Source: Flavobacterium agri (lineage in GTDB: Bacteria; Bacteroidota; Bacteroidia; Flavobacteriales; Flavobacteriaceae). Taken from it: 64,000 bases of DNA. Position numbers and translations under genes: made by a program. The DNA lies in assembly GCF_013401995.1 (NCBI RefSeq), contig NZ_JACBJI010000001.1:124001-188000 (forward strand), given 5' to 3'. The notes under the pieces are model-generated. The model worked only from the letters and a program-made list of their open reading frames with translations. It did not search any database and was not told the origin of the DNA. Below are positions 1-8,128 of the stretch, one piece after another. Each line of letters opens with the position of its first letter. Position 1 is the first letter of the stretch.

Positions 1-189
1 TTTATCGAAACGCGTTGCGACATTGACTTACAGGACGGAACCATCGTAAGTTCCGAACTCAACCTGACTGCGAAGATTGAAGGTATTTCCGACGAGAAAT
101 TCCAGGAGCTCGTCACAAAAGCCGAAAAGAATTGTCCGATTTCGAAACTCTTCAATGCCAAAATCACCTCGACCGCGAAATTGGTATAA
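1..189 (+). CDS. OsmC family protein, C-terminal fragment
   Basis: The reading frame is open from the first base to a TAA at 187-189, giving the last 62 residues of a protein whose start lies outside the window. The tail carries NCPISKLFNA, the segment that holds the second conserved cysteine of the OsmC/Ohr peroxiredoxin-like family (pattern CPxS), followed by a short beta strand ending in AKLV. Family members reduce organic hydroperoxides with a cysteine pair in the cytoplasm. The first cysteine is not visible, so the subfamily and activity cannot be judged. A strong hairpin follows the stop. Confidence 0.7.
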   Translation, partial: FIETRCDIDLQDGTIVSSELNLTAKIEGISDEKFQELVTKAEKNCPISKLFNAKITSTAKLV

Positions 190-194
190 AAATG

Positions 195-228
195 AAAAGC
201 CCCGTAATACAACGGGGCTTTTTTATTG
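195..228. terminator. Bidirectional rho-independent terminator
   Basis: Perfect 10-bp stem AAAAGCCCCG (195-204) with CGGGGCTTTT (213-222) and T-rich flanks on both strands. It sits between two convergent genes and can serve both. Confidence 0.85.
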
Positions 229-236
229 TTTGTGTT

Positions 237-683
237 TTAATTATACGTGACTTCGAACGAACCGTCGGTAATGGTTTGGGTGCTTCCGTCCTCGGTAGAG
301 ACAAGCGTTCCCGAAAAAGTCCCTTTTATGTAATTGTTGTCGCTCTCGGTTACGTGCGTAATGAAGTGTTCGTCTTTTACGAAAGGTTCTTCTTCGTGGA
401 AATGCGCGAAATACCAACTTGCGTCGTGTCCTGTCGCACCTTCCATGACTACGATGGAAATTGTGCGTGAAGGGTCGTTGTTGATCGAACCCGTAATTTC
501 CACGTCGGTATATTCAAACCCATTCTCGTTATATGGGTGTTGTTCTACGACAAGCGTATTGAAAATATACGTCTGGCCGTCGATAGTGGCTTTGATGTTG
601 CGGCCTCTTTGGTCGTTTTCGTCCGATGAACACGAGAGAAACGGTAATGCCGCTACGAACAGCAAAAGGGTAATTTTTTTCAT
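237..683 (-). CDS. Small exported lipoprotein, unknown function
   Basis: This 148-residue protein starts with MKK, a hydrophobic stretch and the lipobox LSCSS (Cys 18), so it should be exported and lipidated. The mature part is rich in Thr, Asp and Glu and looks like a small beta-rich domain, with GTFSGTLVSTEDG near the C-terminus. That pattern resembles the DUF6252-like lipoproteins common in flavobacteria, but I cannot name the family with certainty. It stands alone, convergent with the OsmC-type gene and divergent from rocD. Confidence 0.75.
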   Translation of the reverse strand: MKKITLLLFVAALPFLSCSSDENDQRGRNIKATIDGQTYIFNTLVVEQHPYNENGFEYTDVEITGSINNDPSRTISIVVMEGATGHDASWYFAHFHEEEPFVKDEHFITHVTESDNNYIKGTFSGTLVSTEDGSTQTITDGSFEVTYN

Positions 684-819
684 AGGGATTCTTTGTTGTT
701 GTTTCTCAAATATATCGCTTCACTATTATTTTACAATGGCCGAACGTTGTTTTAACATCGATTTCGGGTTTCGTTGAAAAGTAAAAAATTTCGACCCTTA
801 TTTTTTGTGGATTATTCAT

Positions 820-827
820 TATTTTTG
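820..827 (+). promoter_or_regulatory. Candidate -7 box for rocD
   Basis: TATTTTTG matches the flavobacterial -7 consensus TAnnTTTG and lies about 65 nt before the rocD start. I see no TTG at the expected -33 spacing, so this is only half a promoter. Confidence 0.35.
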
Positions 828-892
828 ACCAAAATTGGATGATTTCTCTCCACAAGCAGGAATTGCACAAAATAATTTAAATATTATCGAGA

Positions 893-2137
893 ATGTCAGT
901 TTTGCAGACCACAAAATCGGAAGCCCTCATGGGGTTGGAAAATGAATATGGAGCCCATAATTATCATCCGTTGCCCGTCGTATTGAACAAAGGCGAGGGT
1001 GTGTATGTATGGGATGTAGAAGGCAAGCGTTATTACGACTTTTTATCGGCCTATTCGGCAGTGAATCAAGGACATTGCCATCCGAAAATCATCGGTGCAT
1101 TGATCAATCAAGCCCAAACCCTGACGCTTACCTCGAGAGCGTTTTACAACGACAAACTCGGTCCATACGAGCAATTCCTTACCGGATATTTCGGATTCGA
1201 CAAAATGTTGCCGATGAATACCGGTGCCGAAGCCGTAGAAACCGCACTCAAAATCTGCCGTAAATGGGCGTATGAAGTCAAAGGAATAGAAGAAAAACAG
1301 GCTGAAATCATCGTGTGCGAAGGCAATTTCCATGGGCGTACGACGACTATCATCTCGTTTTCTAACGACGAAGGCGCGCGCAAGAACTTCGGGCCGTACA
1401 CGCCAGGTTTCATCAAAATCCCGTACGACGATATCGAGGCTTTGGAAAAGGCGCTCGAATCTTCTAAAAATATCGCCGGTTTCCTTGTCGAACCGATCCA
1501 AGGAGAAGCTGGAGTTTACGTTCCTGCCGAAGGTTACCTTTCAAAAGCCAAGGCGCTTTGCGAAAAGCACAACGTCCTGTTCATCGCCGATGAAGTCCAA
1601 ACCGGTGTAGCAAGAACGGGTAAACGCCTCGCGGTCGATCACGAAAACGTAAAGCCGGATGTGCTTATCCTTGGGAAAGCGCTTTCCGGAGGTGTCTATC
1701 CGGTTTCGGCCGTTTTGGCGAATAACGAGATCATGAACGTGATCAAACCAGGCCAGCATGGTTCTACTTTTGGTGGTAATCCGATCGCCGCCGCTGTCGC
1801 CGTTGCGGCACTTGAAGTGGTTACGGACGAGAATTTGAGCGAGAATGCCGAATATTTAGGGCGTTTGTTCCGTGAAAAAATAGGCGAGTACATCAAGACA
1901 TCGAATATCGTGACCTTGGTCAGAGGTAAAGGATTGCTCAATGCGATCGTGATCAATGACAGCGAAGACAGTTCGACCGCTTGGGATATCTGTATGTCTT
2001 TGCGCGACAACGGTCTTTTGGCCAAGCCGACGCATGGCAACATCATCAGGTTCGCACCGCCTTTGGTCATGAACGAGGAACAGTTGCTCGACTGCGTTTC
2101 GATCATCACGAAAACCTTGAAAGCATTCGAAAAGTAA
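893..2137 (+). CDS. rocD: Ornithine--oxo-acid transaminase
   Basis: A 414-residue class III PLP aminotransferase. Ornithine aminotransferase moves the delta-amino group of ornithine to 2-oxoglutarate, giving glutamate semialdehyde and linking arginine and proline metabolism in the cytosol. The N-terminal NYHPLPVVLNKGEGVYVWD and the VNQGHCHP segment are typical of this enzyme. FLVEPIQGEAGV and FIADEVQTGVARTG form the cofactor site, and Lys262 in LGKALSGG is the Schiff-base lysine. The length is normal. It is a monocistronic gene with its own terminator. Confidence 0.95.
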   Translation: MSVLQTTKSEALMGLENEYGAHNYHPLPVVLNKGEGVYVWDVEGKRYYDFLSAYSAVNQGHCHPKIIGALINQAQTLTLTSRAFYNDKLGPYEQFLTGYFGFDKMLPMNTGAEAVETALKICRKWAYEVKGIEEKQAEIIVCEGNFHGRTTTIISFSNDEGARKNFGPYTPGFIKIPYDDIEALEKALESSKNIAGFLVEPIQGEAGVYVPAEGYLSKAKALCEKHNVLFIADEVQTGVARTGKRLAVDHENVKPDVLILGKALSGGVYPVSAVLANNEIMNVIKPGQHGSTFGGNPIAAAVAVAALEVVTDENLSENAEYLGRLFREKIGEYIKTSNIVTLVRGKGLLNAIVINDSEDSSTAWDICMSLRDNGLLAKPTHGNIIRFAPPLVMNEEQLLDCVSIITKTLKAFEK

Positions 2138-2142
2138 AAGAG

Positions 2143-2166
2143 TCCGCCAAATGGCGGATTTTTTTA
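2143..2166 (+). terminator. Terminator of rocD
   Basis: Stem TCCGCCA (2143-2149) with TGGCGGA (2152-2158) followed by eight T, a few bases after the rocD stop. Confidence 0.8.
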
Positions 2167-2211
2167 TGGTGTTTTGCGTTGACGAATTTACTTTTGCCGG
2201 GTTAACTTGCG

Positions 2212-2219
2212 TACTTTTG
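2212..2219 (+). promoter_or_regulatory. Candidate -7 box for the 2235/2401 gene pair
   Basis: TACTTTTG fits TAnnTTTG and ends 15 nt before the ATG at 2235. A second copy of the same octamer lies at 2189-2196. No clear -33 TTG is seen at 17-23 nt spacing. Confidence 0.35.
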
Positions 2220-2234
2220 GATTTTTATTCTACT

Positions 2235-2429
2235 ATGAAAAACTGGATGCTTCTGCTGATTTTGGCCGCCGTAGGTTTGGCCTTTTACGAACAATCGAAA
2301 CCAAAACCGAGCCCGATAATAATGGCTGTGGCCGTTGCGATTTTTATGTTCGGAATCATGAAGTTCAGTTCGAAATTGCCATCAAAACACAAAGACGAAA
2401 ATGACGACGACGTTTCAAAAAGGGGATAA
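2235..2429 (+). CDS. Small two-helix membrane protein
   Basis: A 64-residue protein with two hydrophobic segments (about residues 3-18 and 27-42), a short PKPSP turn between them, and a charged tail SKHKDENDDDVSKRG. The chosen ATG at 2235 places the first helix at the very N-terminus; the longer upstream frame would run through the rocD terminator. It overlaps the following Smr-domain gene by 29 bp, so the two are probably cotranslated. The function is unknown; such small partners of Smr-domain proteins recur in flavobacteria in my recollection, but this is not proven here. Confidence 0.65.
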   Translation: MKNWMLLLILAAVGLAFYEQSKPKPSPIIMAVAVAIFMFGIMKFSSKLPSKHKDENDDDVSKRG

Positions 2430-2958
2430 GGTTTCGGTTCTCGACGATGCGTTCGAAGGCGTCGTCTTAAAGGTCGAAAACGGGGTCGTAACTATAGAAA
2501 CTACCGATGGATTTCAGATGACTTATTTTGTCAATGAGTTAATTAAAGTAAATGATTCCAATAACTTACGATCTCAAATCGGAAGTTTTAATTCACAAAA
2601 GATAAAATCTGAAAAGGACGCGCCCAAAAAGCGTTACGATGTCGCCGACAAAAAAATAAAAGGCGAAATTCCGCCTCCAGAATTCGATCTGCACATAGAG
2701 AAACTCGTCAAGAATTTTCGCCACATGTCCAATTTCGACATTCTCAATATCCAAATGGAAACCGCCAAACGTCACCTCGATTTTGCGGTAAAGAACCGCA
2801 TCCCGAAAATCGTTTTCATACACGGCGTCGGCGAAGGTATCCTCAAGTCGGAACTCGACTTTCTATTGGGCAGATATGACGGCATAGATTTTCGCGACGC
2901 CAATTTCCAAAAGTACGGTCAAGGCGCCACCGAAGTCTATTTCAAACAAAATTATTGA
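2401..2958 (+). CDS. Smr-domain protein with N-terminal SH3-like region
   Basis: A 185-residue protein. Residues about 5-50 (KGDKVSVLDDAFEGVVLKVENG) look like a small SH3/KOW-like barrel, as in DUF2027 proteins and the end of MutS2. The C-terminal part is an Smr domain: FDLHIEKL supplies the DLH motif and IVFIHGVGEGILK the HGxG motif. Smr domains nick DNA or RNA branched or stalled structures, and in ribosome rescue they cut mRNA. No MutS ATPase is present, so this is a free-standing Smr protein. A role in nucleic acid processing is likely, the exact substrate unknown. Confidence 0.8.
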   Translation: MTTTFQKGDKVSVLDDAFEGVVLKVENGVVTIETTDGFQMTYFVNELIKVNDSNNLRSQIGSFNSQKIKSEKDAPKKRYDVADKKIKGEIPPPEFDLHIEKLVKNFRHMSNFDILNIQMETAKRHLDFAVKNRIPKIVFIHGVGEGILKSELDFLLGRYDGIDFRDANFQKYGQGATEVYFKQNY

Positions 2959-3954
2959 TCAGTCTTCGCTGAGTTCGCCGTAAAGCAAGTCGTCGGCGAT
3001 CTTGAACGAGAATGCATTGTCGCTTCTTCTCAGCGTCGCGTTCTTGATGCGGATACTGTGTACGAACCCGCCGCCGATCTGTGTCGTGGTCACCTCGATT
3101 ATGCCACTGAGTCCGGAAACCCCGTCGTCTGCCGTCCAAACCTCGGTCGCTGATGGGATCAATGGCGGATAATCGGCGCAGAAATCGAAAGTAGATGCGC
3201 CCAAATCGGTGCCTTCCGCAAAACGCCTAAAGGTCACTTTGTTTGTGGTTTGACTGATAAGGCCGGTTTTAGGGGTATTCAGAATAGTGTTGTCCAGCAA
3301 TGCCTGATCGATATCGATCGTGAACGAAGTGCGCGCGTCTTTTTTGTAGATAAGGTTCGGATCGCATTTGAGCGCTTCGGTACCGTAAGCGTTGAGTGCC
3401 GGCGCGATAAAGTCTTCGTCGTCGTAATATCCGAATTCGATCGTCGGGTCGATGATCTGGTTCGACGGTGTCTGCCAGGTCACGTTGCGGATCACGATGG
3501 CATGGCGCAGCGCAGTGATTTTTTCACCACCCGCGTAACCTTCTGTCGTATTCGCAGATTTCATCGCAACGGTCGTAATCTCTATTGTTCCCTGTATGGC
3601 GTTCCACTCTTCGATCACCGAAGGATTTGCGGGTTGTATGCTCGCACAGACGTTATTGTCGGTTGGTTCGCCGTCGAAAACGCGGTAAACCAGACGGATC
3701 GTGCTGTTATTGATGGCGAGTGTTGTAGGTGTTCCTCCTTCTGCTGTTGGTATGTTCGGTAACACGGCGTCGAGGTTCGGGATCTGCAGGATCAGCACAT
3801 CGCGGTCGTTGAGTTTGTAAAGAATATCCCTATTGGACGTAGTACAACGGTCGGTTGCGATATCGGCAAAGTCGATCTCATCTGAAATAAGGTCGCCATC
3901 GTCGCATCCGTTGAGCAAAAAAGCGAAAAACAACACCGCAATAATTCTTTTCAT
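2959..3954 (-). CDS. Lipoprotein with two internal repeats, unknown function
   Basis: The start at 3954 gives MKRIIAVLFFAFLLNGCDD, a clean lipoprotein signal with Cys 17; a start six codons upstream is also open. The mature 331-residue product contains two related halves: PSVIEEWNAIQGTIEITT followed by HAIVIRNVTWQ in the first, and PSATEVWTADDGVSG..GIIEVTT followed by HSIRIKNATLRR in the second. Each half also has a CxxxPPxIP/CxSIQPANP-type element. The gene faces the Smr gene tail to tail with no spacer. I do not recognise the family; a surface beta-sandwich lipoprotein is likely. Confidence 0.75.
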   Translation of the reverse strand: MKRIIAVLFFAFLLNGCDDGDLISDEIDFADIATDRCTTSNRDILYKLNDRDVLILQIPNLDAVLPNIPTAEGGTPTTLAINNSTIRLVYRVFDGEPTDNNVCASIQPANPSVIEEWNAIQGTIEITTVAMKSANTTEGYAGGEKITALRHAIVIRNVTWQTPSNQIIDPTIEFGYYDDEDFIAPALNAYGTEALKCDPNLIYKKDARTSFTIDIDQALLDNTILNTPKTGLISQTTNKVTFRRFAEGTDLGASTFDFCADYPPLIPSATEVWTADDGVSGLSGIIEVTTTQIGGGFVHSIRIKNATLRRSDNAFSFKIADDLLYGELSED

Positions 3955-4040
3955 AACGTCAATTTTGAGCAAAAATAAACGTTTTTGGTTTGCCGATGCG
4001 AGGCGTGATGACTATTAGAACAATTTTAACCGATATTAGG

Positions 4041-4048
4041 TATCTTTG
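4041..4048 (+). promoter_or_regulatory. Candidate -7 box for the GH97 gene
   Basis: TATCTTTG matches TAnnTTTG and lies 27 nt before the ATG at 4075. No convincing -33 TTG. Confidence 0.35.
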
Positions 4049-4074
4049 CTATCCTTCGTAACCCGCACATCCCG

Positions 4075-6168
4075 ATGAAAAAACTGATACTGACGCTGCT
4101 CATGGGAACCGCCGCATCTGCCCAATCGCTGCTTTCGCCTTCCAAACAGATACAGCTCGAGTTCAAGCTTGTCGACAATGGAAAACCGACCTATACGTTG
4201 ACGTATAAAGGACGTCCCGTAATCGAGCAAAGCTTGTTGGGTTTGACACTCGAGCGGCCGCAAGCTCTCGAATCCGATTTTAAGACGATAAAAGCCGAGA
4301 CAGCCACCGGAGACGAAACCTGGACACCGGTTCTGGGCGAGCAGTCGCGCATCCGCAACCATTACAACGAGCTTAAAGTGCAGCTTTTGCAGACGACAAC
4401 CGAGCGCAAAATGAACATCGTTTTCCGTTTGTACGACGAAGGATTGGCGTTTCGATACGAATTCCCGAACCAATACCGCTGGAAATATTTCAAAGTAACG
4501 CGAGAAGTCACCGAATTCAACCTCACGGGCGACCACAAGGCATTCTGGATTCCGGGCGATTTCGACAGCCAGGAATACGTGTACAGCGAAACTCCGCTTT
4601 CGGCCATCAACGGCGACCAATCACAGATCAGCAACGGCATCGGTTTCAAAGGCCCGATGGAACAGACACGCGTACAATCGCCATTGATGATGAAAACCAA
4701 AGACGGTCTGTACATCAACATTTTCGAAGCGGCCGTGATTAATTATCCGGTGATGCATTTGAACCTGAATCCTAAAACCTTCTCGTTCCGTGCCGATTTG
4801 GCGCCAAATGCGATTGGCGATCTTGCCTATCTCGAAACGCCTTGCAAATTGCCGTGGCGAACCGTAATGGTTTCTGATGACGCCAAAGACATCGTCGGTT
4901 CGCGTATGATCCTCAATTTGAACGATCCGTCCAAAATTTCCGATGTCTCGTGGATCAAACCGATCAAATACGTCGGGATCTGGTGGGAAATGCACGTGGG
5001 GAAATCGACTTGGGATTATGCCGGATCGCAAAACGCACAAAACGCGCAGCCTGGCGTAATGATTCCGACAGGGAAACACGGAGCGACGACTGCAAACGCC
5101 AAAAAATACATCGATTTTGCAGCGAATAACGGATTCGACGGCGTGCTCATAGAGGGCTGGAACGTCGGTTGGGAAGACTGGTTCGGCAACTGGAAAGAGG
5201 AAGTGTTCGATTTCGTGACGCCTTATCCCGATTTCGACGTCAAGGAAGTCACCGATTACGCCAAATCGAAAAACGTGCAGATCATCATGCACCACGAAAC
5301 GTCGGGTTCGGTTTCGAATTACGAAAGACGGCTCGACCGCGCCTACGATTTTATGGAAAAGTACGGATACAAAGCCGTGAAGACCGGATATGTCGGGCGT
5401 ATCATACCAAGAGGCGAGTGGCACGACGGGCAAACGATGGTCAATCATTTCAACTGGGTCGTGCAGCGCGCCGCCGAGAGAAAGATCATGGTGAATTCGC
5501 ACGAATCGTCACGTCCGACGGGCGTCCACAGGACTTGGCCGAACTATGTTTCTGCCGAAGCCGCACGCGGAAATGAATTCAACGCCTGGTCGACCGGAAA
5601 TCCGCCGATGCACGAAACCATTTTGCCGTTCACGCGTTTGCTTGGCGGTCCGATGGACTATACGCCGGGAATTTTCGAAATCAAGATGTCGGCTTACGAA
5701 CCGTCCAAAAAAGAACAGATCCATACGACATTGGCCAAGCAACTCGCGCTTTATGTGACGATGTATTCGCCTATCCAAATGGCCGCCGATTTACCTGAAA
5801 ACTATGAAAAACATCAGGATGCTTTCCAATTCATAAAAGATGTCGCCGCCGATTGGGACGATACCAAAATCCTTGAGGCCGAGCCCGGCGATTATGTTAC
5901 GATCGCTCGAAAGGCTAAAGGCAAAGACGCTTGGTTCGTAGGGGCGATCACCGATGAGAATGCGAGGAAATCAACCATTTTTCTCGATTTCCTTCCGACA
6001 GGCAAAAAATATAAAGCCACGATTTATGAAGACGGCAAAGACGCCGACTGGGAAAAGAACCCGAAATCGTATGCGATCAAAACGATCGAGGTCGATTCCA
6101 AATCAAAAATCAACCTGAATCTCGCGGCCGGAGGCGGAACGGCCATCAGCATTTTTCCCGCCAAATAA
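4075..6168 (+). CDS. Glycoside hydrolase family 97 alpha-glucosidase (SusB-like)
   Basis: A 697-residue exported enzyme with signal peptide MKKLILTLLMGTAASAQS. GH97 enzymes release glucose from alpha-glucans in the periplasm using a calcium-dependent inverting mechanism. Glu408 (HHETSG), Glu477 (NSHESS) and Glu501 (ARGNEF) are spaced 69 and 24 residues apart, exactly as Glu439, Glu508 and Glu532 of Bacteroides SusB, so the inverting base pair and the acid appear conserved. The N-terminal beta-sandwich and C-terminal strand domain expected of GH97 fit the length. It lies 16 bp before the cysteine desulfurase gene. No SusC/SusD pair is adjacent. Confidence 0.92.
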   Translation: MKKLILTLLMGTAASAQSLLSPSKQIQLEFKLVDNGKPTYTLTYKGRPVIEQSLLGLTLERPQALESDFKTIKAETATGDETWTPVLGEQSRIRNHYNELKVQLLQTTTERKMNIVFRLYDEGLAFRYEFPNQYRWKYFKVTREVTEFNLTGDHKAFWIPGDFDSQEYVYSETPLSAINGDQSQISNGIGFKGPMEQTRVQSPLMMKTKDGLYINIFEAAVINYPVMHLNLNPKTFSFRADLAPNAIGDLAYLETPCKLPWRTVMVSDDAKDIVGSRMILNLNDPSKISDVSWIKPIKYVGIWWEMHVGKSTWDYAGSQNAQNAQPGVMIPTGKHGATTANAKKYIDFAANNGFDGVLIEGWNVGWEDWFGNWKEEVFDFVTPYPDFDVKEVTDYAKSKNVQIIMHHETSGSVSNYERRLDRAYDFMEKYGYKAVKTGYVGRIIPRGEWHDGQTMVNHFNWVVQRAAERKIMVNSHESSRPTGVHRTWPNYVSAEAARGNEFNAWSTGNPPMHETILPFTRLLGGPMDYTPGIFEIKMSAYEPSKKEQIHTTLAKQLALYVTMYSPIQMAADLPENYEKHQDAFQFIKDVAADWDDTKILEAEPGDYVTIARKAKGKDAWFVGAITDENARKSTIFLDFLPTGKKYKATIYEDGKDADWEKNPKSYAIKTIEVDSKSKINLNLAAGGGTAISIFPAK

Positions 6169-6184
6169 AACAAGACCATCCCAA

Positions 6185-7312
6185 ATGAAAACCGTTTATT
6201 TAGACAATGCCGCCACCACGCAATTGCGATCTGAAGTGGTCGCGGAAATGACCAAAGTGCTTTCGGAAGACTACGGAAATCCTTCATCGACACATAGCGT
6301 CGGACGCCACGCCAAGAGCATCATCGAAACCTCGCGCAAGTCGATTGCCGCCAATCTCGGGTGTTTGGCCCAGGAAATCATCTTCACTTCGGGCGCGACC
6401 GAAGCCAACAACTGGATCATACGAAGCGCGGTCGTCGATTTCAAGGTCGAGCGCATCATCAGTACAAAAATCGAGCATCATGCGGTTCTGGAAGCCGTCG
6501 AACATATTGGCCATGAATTTTCGATTGACGTCCAATTCCTCAATATCGGCAACGATGGCGCTGTCGATTTGGCCCAGCTTAAAGAGTTGCTTTCGGACGG
6601 CGTACCGACTTTGGTTTCGCTCATGCACGTCAACAACGAAGTGGGAACGGTTCTCGATTTGGTTAAAGTAGGCAATATTTGTCGCCTGCATAACGCGTAT
6701 TTCCATTCGGATACGGTCCAGTCGATCGGCAAGACCGAATTCAATTTCAAGGAACTTCCGGTTGATTTTGCCGTGGCAAGCGCGCATAAATTCCATGGGC
6801 CGAAAGGAGTCGGTTTTGCGTACATCCGAAAAGGGCTTGTCGTGAATCCGATGGTTTTCGGAGGCGAACAGGAGAAAGGAATCCGTCCAGGAACCGAAAG
6901 CGTGCATAATATCGCGGGTATGGCCAAGGCACTCGAGCTGTCTTACACCAATTTGGAAAGTGACAGAAGTTATATCGCTGGTTTGAAGAATTTTGCAATC
7001 GAATCATTGACGAAAACTTTTCCTAACATTAAGGTAAACGGAAGCCGCGAAAATGGATTCTACAACATCCTTAACGTATGCCTGCCGATGGACGAACAAA
7101 AAACGCTAATGATCCTTTTCCATCTCGATATGAAAGGCATCGCGGTATCCAGAGGAAGCGCTTGCCAGTCGGGTAGTGCGAAGCCTTCACACGTTTTGGC
7201 CGAGATGCTCACCGATGACGACATACGCAAACCGTCGTTGCGGATTTCGTTGAGCCATTACAATACTGAAGAAGACATCGATATTTTAGTGGACGCGTTG
7301 AAAGCGATCTGA
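6185..7312 (+). CDS. Cysteine desulfurase (NifS/IscS class V aminotransferase)
   Basis: A 375-residue PLP enzyme that takes sulfur from cysteine as a persulfide for iron-sulfur clusters or thiolated tRNA. It starts with YLDNAATTQLRSEV, has EHHAVLEA in the cofactor pocket, Lys202 in SAHKFHGPKG as the Schiff-base lysine, and Cys327 in RGSACQSGSAKPSHVL as the catalytic cysteine on the long class I loop. It begins 16 bp after the GH97 gene and its TGA overlaps the next ATG. Class I (IscS/NifS-like) is clear; the sulfur acceptor is not. Confidence 0.92.
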   Translation: MKTVYLDNAATTQLRSEVVAEMTKVLSEDYGNPSSTHSVGRHAKSIIETSRKSIAANLGCLAQEIIFTSGATEANNWIIRSAVVDFKVERIISTKIEHHAVLEAVEHIGHEFSIDVQFLNIGNDGAVDLAQLKELLSDGVPTLVSLMHVNNEVGTVLDLVKVGNICRLHNAYFHSDTVQSIGKTEFNFKELPVDFAVASAHKFHGPKGVGFAYIRKGLVVNPMVFGGEQEKGIRPGTESVHNIAGMAKALELSYTNLESDRSYIAGLKNFAIESLTKTFPNIKVNGSRENGFYNILNVCLPMDEQKTLMILFHLDMKGIAVSRGSACQSGSAKPSHVLAEMLTDDDIRKPSLRISLSHYNTEEDIDILVDALKAI

Positions 7313-8127
7313 TGCGTTGGTTGGGTTTTCTTTTCCGAAAGCGCAATACCATTCATTTGGATAGCAAATTTTCCAGGGAAGACATCTCTGGTTTACTCGC
7401 CTCGCTTTCAGTCCAAAACACGATCATCGATTTTTGCGACCGAAAATTCCCGGACGGAAAACCATGGGCGAATTTCACTTACGCGCCTTTGAACGGAGAA
7501 TGGAGGATGTGTTATTCGGCTCATGGCAGAAGCAAGGGTATTTATACGGTGCGCGAAAGCACGATCATCGGTCAGATTTTCGATTTGCTCAAAAAAGGAC
7601 ATATTTCGAATCTTGGAGTGAACAATAAAAGTCTGCCAGCCTTAGACCTTCAAGGTTTCGATAAAAACCTGAACATTGACGGCCAGCTTTTCGCTTCGCA
7701 TAACAAAGTGAGTGAAAAGGCGTCGGATTACTTGATTTTCGGTCTATTTGACCATAGCGACTACTACAATACCCAAAGAATCTACAAAGTCACCCATCAG
7801 GGTTTGTTCGTCGATGCGCGTGAAAAGTCATATCGTGACGGGTATAAAGGCTATAGGTTCAAAGGCAGCCGCGTTCCGGATAATAAGGAGAATGTCGCGA
7901 GGACTTTGTGGAAGGCTTTTCCGAAAGATGTGCTTTCGAAACCTGCCCCAGGATTTTACGTCGCGGGCGGAAAAGATGCCGTGTCCGTTCTTTTTTCGTT
8001 TGGTAACGATCAATTTGCACGTACGTTTTCGCTGGATGTCTATTTTGGAAAATGGCCGAATGTGTCAAAAGAATTGCTTGATTTTGGCAAGCTGGTCGTG
8101 GAGGCGGTTCGGGAGATCGAGAAATAG
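7312..8127 (+). CDS. Uncharacterised 271-residue protein coupled to the desulfurase
   Basis: The ATG shares its first base with the last base of the preceding stop (TGATG), indicating translational coupling with the cysteine desulfurase. No signal peptide or membrane segment is visible. The sequence has FTYAPLNGEWRMCYSAHGR and DYLIFGLFDHSDYYNTQRIYKVT; it contains only two cysteines, so it is not an obvious cluster scaffold. I do not recognise the family. Coupling suggests a cytosolic partner or simply a shared transcript. Confidence 0.7.
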   Translation: MRWLGFLFRKRNTIHLDSKFSREDISGLLASLSVQNTIIDFCDRKFPDGKPWANFTYAPLNGEWRMCYSAHGRSKGIYTVRESTIIGQIFDLLKKGHISNLGVNNKSLPALDLQGFDKNLNIDGQLFASHNKVSEKASDYLIFGLFDHSDYYNTQRIYKVTHQGLFVDAREKSYRDGYKGYRFKGSRVPDNKENVARTLWKAFPKDVLSKPAPGFYVAGGKDAVSVLFSFGNDQFARTFSLDVYFGKWPNVSKELLDFGKLVVEAVREIEK

Positions 8128-8128
8128 T

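Noticed and set aside
4036..5502. Long antisense frames opposite the GH97 gene
   Set aside because: Typical shadow frames of a G/C-ending codon gene; no signal, start context or homology.
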